Origin: Bdellovibrio bacteriovorus | Lineage (GTDB): Bacteria > Bdellovibrionota > Bdellovibrionia > Bdellovibrionales > Bdellovibrionaceae | DNA: 64,000 bases | NCBI RefSeq assembly: GCF_001592755.1 | Contig: NZ_LUKF01000019.1 | Span: 299,380 to 363,379 of the forward strand | Reading direction: 5' to 3' | Shown: positions 1 to 7,023 of the stretch, piece after piece | Layout: every line of letters begins with the position of its first letter | How positions within the stretch are numbered: the stretch's first letter is position 1 | Position numbers and translations under genes: made by a program | The notes under the pieces: generated by a model | Database searches by the model: none | What the model was told of the DNA's origin: nothing | The model's input: the letters and a program-made list of their open reading frames with translations, nothing else

Positions 1-2
1 AA

Positions 3-1208
3 AAAGGCCAAATTACACTTTTCGTTCCCGAATCAAAATCCTTAGAAATTCAGCCTGTGCATTTACAGCATGAATTTCTACATAGAATAGGCGTGGTAGA
101 GGACAAAGACGTCAATAACATTCTCAATTCATGCAAAAAAGGTGCAATTCAAAATGGTGTTCCGAAGTTTGTGGGGGCTTTGCTTCCAAACTCTACAACG
201 GCATTTAGCCAGGTCAACGCCAAGGAATCAGCGAACGTAAAAACCGACAAGGTTGAAACGGTGAAGCGTCCTGTGGCGACTTCGACTGCGAAAGAATCGA
301 ATGTGCCGACAGCTAAGGCGGCCGCTCGAAGTGTTGCATCAGAAAACACTGCGAATGTTCCAAAATCTTTGGTGGATTCACAAACCGGCTCACCACCTCC
401 AGCACAATTAGCGCAAGTTATTTCCAATCCGCCGCCGCAAACCGAAGCTGGTGCTCAGCAAGCATACGAGACATCCACTTCACAAAGTGGCGGTGTTTTT
501 AGAGCGGCAAATAATTTAATGGGCTCGATGAACACTCCTGCTGAAGCGAGTACTCGCTTGGCGAAACAGGGAAGTGATTCCGAGATCGGCGAAACTACAT
601 CTTCAAGTCTAAAGAAATCATCTGTAACTTCATCAAGTGTTCCAGCCACAGCTGCGCTGCGCTCGCGTAACACAATAGGGTCCGATGAAAGAATAGTTGA
701 AAGCATTACACTAGACGGCTCAGGCTCCACTGTCGTAACACCTACGCCCGTACAACAACGAAACCAACAGGTTTCGAGCACAAATCCAACAAACACTAGG
801 CAAACCGTCTCAAACGAATCTAAGCAGCAGCAACGTATGCCTTCGAGCGAGCTTGGCTCTGCACCCAGTGTCTCTTCGGGAGGAAGCACGGGTGGTGCAT
901 CTAGTGCCTCCCTTGGCAACAGCTCACCAAACATCAGTGGAACACAGCAGATCCCAAGCAGGGCAAGTAACAAGTCTTCGGGTGGTTCAGCTAATAATCA
1001 AAATAGCGCATCAAAAGAAGAGGTTATTACCTTCATCAGTCGTAGTGAATATGCCTCAGCGAAAAGAAAGTTGAAAGACCCTGATTTCAGCAAGCAGCTC
1101 GAAGCACAAAGCATCTCGATCTACGATCTTTATGGAAATACGTATGGAGCGAAAAAGGGCGAAGTCATTTTCCTAGATCAAGGAGACAAGTTTGTTCGTC
1201 AAAAATAA
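3..1208 (+). CDS. Ser/Thr-rich protein of unknown function, 5' end missing
   Basis: The reading frame is open from the window's first bases with no stop before position 57, so the GTG at 57 is probably internal and the gene begins outside the window. After about 60 ordinary residues the protein becomes low-complexity, rich in Ser, Thr, Gln, Asn and Pro (roughly residues 60-320 of the visible part). A charged C-terminal piece of about 65 residues follows, containing an FISRSEYASAKRKL-like stretch and a YDLYGNTYGAKKGEV-like stretch. This looks like a disordered linker with a folded tail, as in cell-surface or scaffold proteins. I do not recognise the family. The stop lies inside the start of the next gene (17-bp overlap), so the two are probably translationally coupled. 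An antisense frame at 455-973 is a by-product of the biased composition. Confidence 0.75.
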   Translation, partial: KGQITLFVPESKSLEIQPVHLQHEFLHRIGVVEDKDVNNILNSCKKGAIQNGVPKFVGALLPNSTTAFSQVNAKESANVKTDKVETVKRPVATSTAKESNVPTAKAAARSVASENTANVPKSLVDSQTGSPPPAQLAQVISNPPPQTEAGAQQAYETSTSQSGGVFRAANNLMGSMNTPAEASTRLAKQGSDSEIGETTSSSLKKSSVTSSSVPATAALRSRNTIGSDERIVESITLDGSGSTVVTPTPVQQRNQQVSSTNPTNTRQTVSNESKQQQRMPSSELGSAPSVSSGGSTGGASSASLGNSSPNISGTQQIPSRASNKSSGGSANNQNSASKEEVITFISRSEYASAKRKLKDPDFSKQLEAQSISIYDLYGNTYGAKKGEVIFLDQGDKFVRQK

Positions 1209-3162
1209 AAAGAACAAATCTATTGTCTTCTTAATCGTTTTCACCTTCTGGGTTGGTTACATTTCGGTAGGTCTTACTGAATTCTACGCGAACATCAGTA
1301 AACTCACCGACGCACAAATGAACGAGCGAAAAAATGAACTCGTATATCTTCAGGAAAGCTTCATTCCTTTAGTGATAGAAGAAAATTACAGCCTATTAAC
1401 GGATCGATTAAACAGCGCACGGCAATTGCAATTTTTAGACTTCTTCATTGTCCAAAGAAACGGAGAGGTTCTTACTTGGTATAACAACTTTGACAACCTT
1501 GATGGAATTAACGTTGATTATAAAAAGTTTAACGCTGTTGTCGAAAATGATCATCTTGCACTTCGAACCGTGAAAATCGGCGACACAAAGTTCACGGTTG
1601 GTATTTTTCAAGATAAAGCGAAATACATCCGTGCAATGGCCTGGATGATGAAAGGCCCTATCCTTCGGGAGATTTTGCTAGTTACGATACTATTGAGCGT
1701 CGTAGTTTACATCTACCTCAAAGACATCATCGACCTTTCTAAAATTCTCGCAAGTCGGTCGCGCGAAAAAATTGCTGAGATTAAAACAAACTCCAAAGAA
1801 GCCGAAACTATTCTTCAGGCCTCTATGGGTCTTGAGGGAGAGCGTGTTCGTCTAGAAAAACTAAGTGAGGTCTATAGCGAGACTGTAGGCCCCGCGATTC
1901 TTCACGAACTGAAAAGTGGCAAGGAAGCGCCATACAATTTCGAAGCAACAATGTGCCGGGTGGATCTGAACGGATACACTCAGATGTTCCTTGAAAAGGA
2001 CAACACTTATTTAATTACTATACTGAACCAGTACTTCGCTCGCGCAAGGGAAGTCATTCAACGTTATGATGGTTTGATTTATCAATTCGTCGGTGACGAG
2101 ATCGTATTTCATTTTAAAGACGACATGACTCCGGGGCTTTCCACTGAATCTTTGGCGGCCGCCTGCATTCGCGATTTGTTTTATGAAGCAACCGTGATTG
2201 AAAACGGCCTTCCTGAAGAAGCCAATTATTACTTCAAATTGAAGGGCTCCTTCGCGCACGGAGTAATGCGTTTCATCAAATTAGATGAAGGTCACGCTAT
2301 GAGTGGCCTTCCGCTTATCGAGTCTGTAAGACTGCTTTCATTAGTAGATGACAAAAGTCATCAAGTTCTAACATTCTTTCAAGATGCCTCTCAGAATACC
2401 GAAGGCTTGCTTTTTGTTTTTGATCGCAAGGTGAATCAACTCAAAGGATTCAAAGAAGAATCTATGATCTGTCGCGCGCGCGATTTCAACTCGATTGAAT
2501 GGATTTTTGAATCTGCGATGTGGGATCGTCTTTCCTATTTCCGCGCCGATGCTCACATGCTCTTCACATTAAAAAAGTTAAGATTGATGGCGATCACTCG
2601 CAGAGACGATGATTTAGTTAAGATTCTTCACGCTCTTCGCTTCCATAAGTTTGAAACGACACTTGAAGAGATCTCAAAAGAGGCTGAAACAACATTTCAT
2701 TCCTTTTTTACTGCTGAACAAGAAAAGCTTCTTAGCACAAAAGTCCTTTCTGCTTACGTGAGCCTTATAGGCAGAATCATACCTAAAGAACATTGGACGA
2801 AGACCTTAGAGGACCAATTAGCTAAACTTCTTGATCACGATGACTACCGCGTTCAGGCAAACACGATCGTTGTTTTAGGAAAATACGGATATCCAGCAAG
2901 AAAGATCTGGGAAAACATGTTTTCTAAGAACAACCGCGTGGCCGCTGACACCATCGTGGAGGTCGCAAAACAACAGCTGAATGCCGATGTTTGGGACGCA
3001 TTACACAGATTGCTATCAAGCACTCAGGCAAGCCACCGCAGTTCAGGAGATTTCGCGTTAGAAAGTATTCTGAAATATTATGGGGAATTGGATCCGGTCT
3101 ATTTGAAAACGAATCCGTTCCTTATCAAAATGCAGGGATTAAGAAAACCGAAGGCGGCCTAG
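1192..3162 (+). CDS. Membrane-bound class III adenylate/guanylate cyclase with C-terminal helical repeats
   Basis: The protein is predicted to make a cyclic nucleotide from ATP or GTP at the inner membrane in response to a periplasmic signal. A transmembrane helix lies at about residues 10-30, a periplasmic sensor of about 120 residues follows, and a second helix sits at about 158-176. The cyclase domain runs from about 245 to 430. Its two metal-binding aspartates are visible in VDLNGYT (near 257) and VGDEIVF (near 300). Residues 500-656 carry helical pairs resembling HEAT repeats (LLDHDDYRVQANTIVVLGKYG). The TTG start is chosen because AAGGAG lies 7-8 bases upstream; no ATG fits. It overlaps the preceding gene by 17 bp. 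Its stop shares CTAG with the convergent DedA gene. ATP versus GTP specificity cannot be told by eye. Confidence 0.88.
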   Translation: MFVKNKKNKSIVFLIVFTFWVGYISVGLTEFYANISKLTDAQMNERKNELVYLQESFIPLVIEENYSLLTDRLNSARQLQFLDFFIVQRNGEVLTWYNNFDNLDGINVDYKKFNAVVENDHLALRTVKIGDTKFTVGIFQDKAKYIRAMAWMMKGPILREILLVTILLSVVVYIYLKDIIDLSKILASRSREKIAEIKTNSKEAETILQASMGLEGERVRLEKLSEVYSETVGPAILHELKSGKEAPYNFEATMCRVDLNGYTQMFLEKDNTYLITILNQYFARAREVIQRYDGLIYQFVGDEIVFHFKDDMTPGLSTESLAAACIRDLFYEATVIENGLPEEANYYFKLKGSFAHGVMRFIKLDEGHAMSGLPLIESVRLLSLVDDKSHQVLTFFQDASQNTEGLLFVFDRKVNQLKGFKEESMICRARDFNSIEWIFESAMWDRLSYFRADAHMLFTLKKLRLMAITRRDDDLVKILHALRFHKFETTLEEISKEAETTFHSFFTAEQEKLLSTKVLSAYVSLIGRIIPKEHWTKTLEDQLAKLLDHDDYRVQANTIVVLGKYGYPARKIWENMFSKNNRVAADTIVEVAKQQLNADVWDALHRLLSSTQASHRSSGDFALESILKYYGELDPVYLKTNPFLIKMQGLRKPKAA

Positions 3163-3806
3163 TGATTGGCGCCTTTTAGTTTTTTCAAGTAGCCATTAAC
3201 CATCGGCCACACTACCGGAATCAAAGAGACGCCAATAACTCCGAAGATCACGATGTGGAAATTTCTTTTTACAACGGGAAGATTTCCAAAGAAGTGACCC
3301 GCCAGAATAAAGATAAAGACCCAAGCGATCGCACCAATAATGTTGTATGAAACGAACTTACGATAATTCATTGAACCGATGCCCGCTACAAACGGTGCAA
3401 ATGTTCTTACAATCGGTGCAAAACGAGCGGCCACAATAGTGAATGCTCCCCACTTCGCGTAAAACTCTTGAGTTTGCAGTAGATATTGTTTTTTAAAGAA
3501 GCGGCTGTCTGATTCAAAAACCTTCGGTCCTAAATATTTGCCGATATGATAATTCACGGTATCGCCAAGAATTCCCGCAATAGTTAAACTCCCCAGCAAA
3601 ATCCAAAGATTCAAGCCGCCCTCTACCGTCGTCAGTGCGCCAAGCGCGAACAACAAAGAGTCCCCAGGCAAGAAAGGAGTTACAACCAATCCCGTCTCAC
3701 AGAAGATAATCAGGAACATGATCACATAGATCCAAGGACCAAACAAAGCCATCCATTCCACAAGATGCTGATCTAAGTGCAAAATAATATCGATGAGTGT
3801 TCCCAT
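3159..3806 (-). CDS. DedA-family membrane protein
   Basis: This is an integral membrane protein of the DedA/VTT (SNARE-associated) family. Family members act in lipid flipping and membrane homeostasis, and some are undecaprenyl-phosphate or phosphatidylethanolamine translocases. The signature FLPGDSLLFALGAL is at about residues 43-56, and the second re-entrant motif, ARFAPIVRTFAPFVAG, is near 125-140. About five hydrophobic segments are seen, and 215 residues is normal for the family. The ATG is preceded by GGAAGGG at good spacing. Its stop codon overlaps the stop of the convergent cyclase gene and no terminator lies between them. The exact lipid substrate cannot be inferred. Confidence 0.9.
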   Translation of the reverse strand: MGTLIDIILHLDQHLVEWMALFGPWIYVIMFLIIFCETGLVVTPFLPGDSLLFALGALTTVEGGLNLWILLGSLTIAGILGDTVNYHIGKYLGPKVFESDSRFFKKQYLLQTQEFYAKWGAFTIVAARFAPIVRTFAPFVAGIGSMNYRKFVSYNIIGAIAWVFIFILAGHFFGNLPVVKRNFHIVIFGVIGVSLIPVVWPMVNGYLKKLKGANH

Positions 3807-3965
3807 GTATCGCCCTTCCGTTGAGTCGCCAGTTTGTCGAACTTAGTGGCGAAACTCAATGTTTTCGCACAGCAAGAATGTAATTACTCACAAATTAGGC
3901 GCCTTAATGGCATGTAGGCGTAACTCGCATAACAATTATTTCCATCGAAAAACAGAGGAGCTCAC

Positions 3966-4868
3966 ATGGAATTCTTTAAGGCAAAAGATCAAGCCCGCAT
4001 TTTTTTCCGCGACATGGGCGAAGGTGCGCCCGTGATTTTGATTCACGGATGGCCGCTGAACGCCGACATGTTCGAATATCAAACTCTAGATCTCTTAAAG
4101 AAAGGATTTAGAGTTATTACCTATGACCGCCGTGGGTTCGGTCGATCCGAACAAACCGCAAGCGGAAATGACTACAACACTTATGCGGATGATCTGGATT
4201 CTTTAATCAACCACTTAAAACTCGAAAAAGTATCCCTTGTCGGTTTTTCAATGGGCGGAGGAGAAATCGCGAGATATTTAGGTCGTTACGGCTCTTCCAA
4301 AATCTCTAGTGCCATTCTTTTAGGAGCGGTGACTCCTTATCTTTTGCAAGACGATAGCAATCCCGACGGAGTGGAGCCGAAAGTCTTCGCACAAATGATT
4401 TCGCAAATTGAAGAGGATCGCCCCGCATTCTTTGCCCAGTTTACGAAAATGTTCTTCGGCGTGAACGTGGTAAAACATCCTGTCTCGGATGAAACTCAAC
4501 AATGGTGTTTTAACATGGCGACGATGGCTTCGCTGAAAGCGACTTTAGATTGCGTCACGGCATTCGGCCACACTGACTTTCGTAAAGACATGAAGGCGTT
4601 TGATATTCCAACACTTATTATTCACGGTACTGACGATAAGATCGTTCCTTTGAAAACCTCAGGTGAGGCGGCCGCTAAGCTAGTACCCCAAGCGATTTTC
4701 AAAAAGTATGATGGAGCTCCCCACGGACTATTCATCACTCACAAACAACAACTGAATTCAGAAATTTCGAAGTTTCTTGATCAGAACAAAGGATCCGTAA
4801 TTTCAAAACGCATACGAACTGACGAAACGATTGATAAAACCGGTTCTGCGATCAGTAGAGGTCATTAA
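3966..4868 (+). CDS. Alpha/beta hydrolase, non-haem chloroperoxidase/esterase type
   Basis: This is a cytoplasmic alpha/beta-hydrolase without a signal peptide. The oxyanion-hole segment HGWPLNADMF is near residue 27. The nucleophile elbow GFSMGG places the catalytic serine at about residue 95. The acid is in HGTDDKIVP (D223 or D224), and the histidine is in GAPHGLF (about 253). The overall pattern matches cofactor-free haloperoxidase-like esterases. About 30 extra residues after the final helix are polar and probably disordered. GAGGAG sits 5 bases before the ATG. It is divergent from the DedA gene, with about 160 bp between them that must hold both promoters. The natural substrate is unknown. 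Confidence 0.88.
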   Translation: MEFFKAKDQARIFFRDMGEGAPVILIHGWPLNADMFEYQTLDLLKKGFRVITYDRRGFGRSEQTASGNDYNTYADDLDSLINHLKLEKVSLVGFSMGGGEIARYLGRYGSSKISSAILLGAVTPYLLQDDSNPDGVEPKVFAQMISQIEEDRPAFFAQFTKMFFGVNVVKHPVSDETQQWCFNMATMASLKATLDCVTAFGHTDFRKDMKAFDIPTLIIHGTDDKIVPLKTSGEAAAKLVPQAIFKKYDGAPHGLFITHKQQLNSEISKFLDQNKGSVISKRIRTDETIDKTGSAISRGH

Positions 4869-4904
4869 TTTTTTGGGATTTTAAATCGGACTGGAAGCCC
4901 TAAA

Positions 4905-4994
4905 TGGCGGAGAGTGAGGGATTCGAACCCTCGAGCCCCGCGAAGGGCTGCCAGTTTTCAAGACTGGTGTATTCAACCACTCTACCAACTCTCC
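4905..4994 (-). tRNA. tRNA-Ser (UGA anticodon)
   Basis: Read on the minus strand, the gene has a perfect 7-bp acceptor stem (GGAGAGT with ACTCTCC), discriminator G and an encoded CCA. The anticodon stem-loop is CCAGT-CTTGAAA-ACTGG, giving anticodon TGA. A long class II variable arm (GCCC-TTCGCG-GGGC) and a T-loop of GGTTCGAATCC type follow. The 90-nt length and long variable arm identify it as serine. It lies 87 bp downstream of serS on the same strand. Confidence 0.97.
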
Positions 4995-5001
4995 GTCGAC
5001 C

Positions 5002-5030
5002 GTTTTATGGGTTTTGACGTGAGACTTCAA
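5002..5030 (-). promoter_or_regulatory. Candidate promoter of tRNA-Ser
   Basis: On the minus strand TTGAAG (5030-5025) and TAAAAC (5007-5002) are separated by exactly 17 bp, about 8 bases before the mature tRNA 5' end. Each hexamer matches the sigma-70 consensus at 4 of 6 positions. The spacing and position support it, but the match is modest. Read-through from serS is an alternative source. Confidence 0.4.
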
Positions 5031-5081
5031 GCAGTTGTTGCGCTTAACGCATTACAGTACAAAAAAGAAGCAGGCACCTTT

Positions 5082-6374
5082 TTAGCGGATTTCTTTGCGA
5101 CCGCCCATGTAGGGCTGAAGTGCTTTCGGAATCGCGACGGAGCCATCTTCACGTTGGTTGTTTTCAAGGATTGCAACCAGTGTTCTGCCTACGGCCAAGG
5201 CAGATCCGTTCAATGTGTGAACGAATTGAGGTTTTCCACCTGCAGAACGGAAGCGGATGTTGGCGCGACGAGCTTGGAAGTCTTCGAAGTTAGAACATGA
5301 GCTGATCTCGCGGTACGTGTTTTGACCAGGCAACCAAACTTCAAGGTCGTGAGTCTTCGCGGATCCAAAACCCATGTCGCCGGTACAAAGAAGCATACGG
5401 CGGAATGGAAGCTCAAGATCCATCAACACTTGTTCCGCGTGAGACGTTAAAGCCTCGTGCACTTCGTAAGACTTATCAGGATGACAGAACGTCATCAGTT
5501 CCACTTTGTCGAACTGATGCTGACGAATCAAACCCTTCGTATCACGGCCAGCACTGCCTGCCTCGGAACGGAAGCAAGGAGAGTAAGCACAGAAGCTAGA
5601 AGGAAGATCTTTTTCATCCAGAATTTCGTTATTAAAGTAATTCGTCACTGGAACTTCCGCCGTCGGAATCAAATAAAGATCAGAGCCTTCCAAGTGGAAA
5701 ACGTCTTCTTTAAATTTCGGGAAGTTCCCAGTACCGAGCAAACTGTTACTGTTCACCATGAACGGCGGAATCATCTCGGTATAACCATGCCGAGTTGAGT
5801 GCATATCCATCATGAATTGAATCAAAGCACGTTCCATTTGTGCTGCCGCCCCTTTAAGGAAGGCAAAGCGAGTTCCGGTAGTTTTACCTGCGCGCTCAAA
5901 ATCAATGATGTTTAAAGATTCGCCCAATTCCCAGTGTTCTTTAGCTTTAAAAGAAAATTTCGGAGGCTCACCCCAAGTTTTTAAAACTTTGTTTTCTTTT
6001 TCAGAAGAGCCCACTGGCACAGAGGCATTAGGTTTATTAGGAATAATCAAAGCCAAGTTATAAACTTGTTGGTCCGCCTCGGCCGCTTTTGCCTCAAGCT
6101 CTTTCACTTGAGTTTTCAAAGTATCAACTTCCGCAAGAACCGCAGAAGCATCTTTACCTTCACGCTTTAGCTTACCAATCTCACCACTCAATTTATTCTG
6201 ATTCGCTTTCGCTGTTTCAGCCTGAGTGATCATCTCTTTACGTTTTTTATTAAGCTCCATGATCTGCTCAAGCACATCCGTCGAAGCCCCACGATTGATC
6301 AACCCCTGCTTATACTCATCAAAATAAGAAGTCCCATTTTCAGCTTTTTTCTCAAGAAGTTTAATATCAATCAT
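5082..6374 (-). CDS. serS: Seryl-tRNA synthetase
   Basis: The enzyme charges tRNA-Ser with serine. The N-terminal long-arm coiled coil that grips the tRNA variable arm covers about residues 25-105. The class II catalytic core follows, with motif 2 ([18 protein letters not shown], about 260-280) and motif 3 ([17 protein letters not shown], about 390-405). The 430-residue length is typical. The ATG at 6374 is preferred over an in-frame TTG six bases upstream, because AAGGA lies 8 bases before the ATG but only 2 before the TTG. A tRNA-Ser gene follows on the same strand. Upstream is a 314-bp gap with a repeat element. Confidence 0.97.
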   Translation of the reverse strand: MIDIKLLEKKAENGTSYFDEYKQGLINRGASTDVLEQIMELNKKRKEMITQAETAKANQNKLSGEIGKLKREGKDASAVLAEVDTLKTQVKELEAKAAEADQQVYNLALIIPNKPNASVPVGSSEKENKVLKTWGEPPKFSFKAKEHWELGESLNIIDFERAGKTTGTRFAFLKGAAAQMERALIQFMMDMHSTRHGYTEMIPPFMVNSNSLLGTGNFPKFKEDVFHLEGSDLYLIPTAEVPVTNYFNNEILDEKDLPSSFCAYSPCFRSEAGSAGRDTKGLIRQHQFDKVELMTFCHPDKSYEVHEALTSHAEQVLMDLELPFRRMLLCTGDMGFGSAKTHDLEVWLPGQNTYREISSCSNFEDFQARRANIRFRSAGGKPQFVHTLNGSALAVGRTLVAILENNQREDGSVAIPKALQPYMGGRKEIR

Positions 6375-6564
6375 CGTCAACGTCCTTCACTTAACAATCA
6401 CAAAAACAAAATTAAAATATTATAGAATACAGTGATTCGAATTTTAGATGGAACGAATCACGATTCAGAGCTCGTCAGATTAGTTTCTAAAGAAACTCTT
6501 CTCAGACTTATGCTCTCTCGGAAACCCAAAATAAATTTCCCAAGTTCCCAATACCCAGAACCAA
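6375..6564 (-). promoter_or_regulatory. serS upstream region
   Basis: This non-coding stretch between serS and the inverted-repeat element must contain the serS promoter. It is AT-rich close to serS (around 6400-6425). I could not single out a convincing -35/-10 pair and see no T-box. Short open frames on both strands have no ribosome-binding site and no recognisable product. Confidence 0.4.
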
Positions 6565-6687
6565 GGCTGTTCAAAAAGGTCCAAGCGCAAGGCGGAGGGT
6601 CTTTTGAGCAGCGGAGGCGTACTCCAAGTACGTCGGAGCGGAACAAAAGGCCCGACAACGCAGTCGATGGGGCCTTTTTCAACAGCC
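6565..6687 (-). repeat. Dispersed inverted-repeat element, copy 1
   Basis: An element of about 123 bp is bounded by inverted ends (GGCTGTTCAAAAAGG at the left, CCTTTTTCAACAGCC at the right). Inside are smaller complementary blocks: AAGGCGGAGG, a GTACTCCAAGTAC hairpin, and GGCCC with GGGCC. A shorter relative lies at 13908-13987 and shares the core blocks. On the minus strand it begins one base after the stop codon of the 102-residue membrane protein, so it would be transcribed as that gene's 3' end and could act as terminator or RNA stabiliser. I recall comparable REP-like elements in other deltaproteobacteria but cannot verify that here. Confidence 0.8.
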
Positions 6688-6688
6688 G

Positions 6689-6997
6689 CTACGGAGCCAC
6701 TAATATATACATTCTTAGTAGCATCCCTACAAGAACGCATATCAAGTCAAAGATCAAAATCTGCCCAAAGCTCCAACTCGATTGGAGTTTAAGAATCACT
6801 GCGGTGACCACAACCATTACGAAAATAAGGGCAAAAGTTCCGTAGCCCATCAATTCTTGGCCGATTAAGCCCAAGACAAGGCCTAAAAGAATCCCTGTGA
6901 TAAAACGCAAAGTGAAGTGGAAGAAAGAAAGAGTGCTGGATTTGACTCCCTCTTGAGCGCTGCTTGCCAGCCCTCTCATTTTGTCGCCGATTCCCAT
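6689..6997 (-). CDS. Small membrane protein of unknown function
   Basis: This 102-residue protein has a short amphipathic N-terminus (MGIGDKMRGLASSAQEGVKS) and then three hydrophobic segments at about 28-46, 51-69 and 77-99. Its length and topology suggest an inner-membrane protein. I do not recognise the family. It ends one base before the inverted-repeat element, and its start lies 26 bp after the stop of the upstream TPR gene on the same strand, so the two may be cotranscribed. AGGAGAAATTC precedes the ATG at acceptable spacing. Confidence 0.7.
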   Translation of the reverse strand: MGIGDKMRGLASSAQEGVKSSTLSFFHFTLRFITGILLGLVLGLIGQELMGYGTFALIFVMVVVTAVILKLQSSWSFGQILIFDLICVLVGMLLRMYILVAP

Positions 6998-7023
6998 GGC
7001 TGAATTTCTCCTGACGTCCGTCC

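Noticed and set aside
455..973. Long antisense reading frame opposite the Ser/Thr-rich gene
   Set aside because: It mirrors the biased codon composition of the sense gene, has no ribosome-binding site and no recognisable domain.
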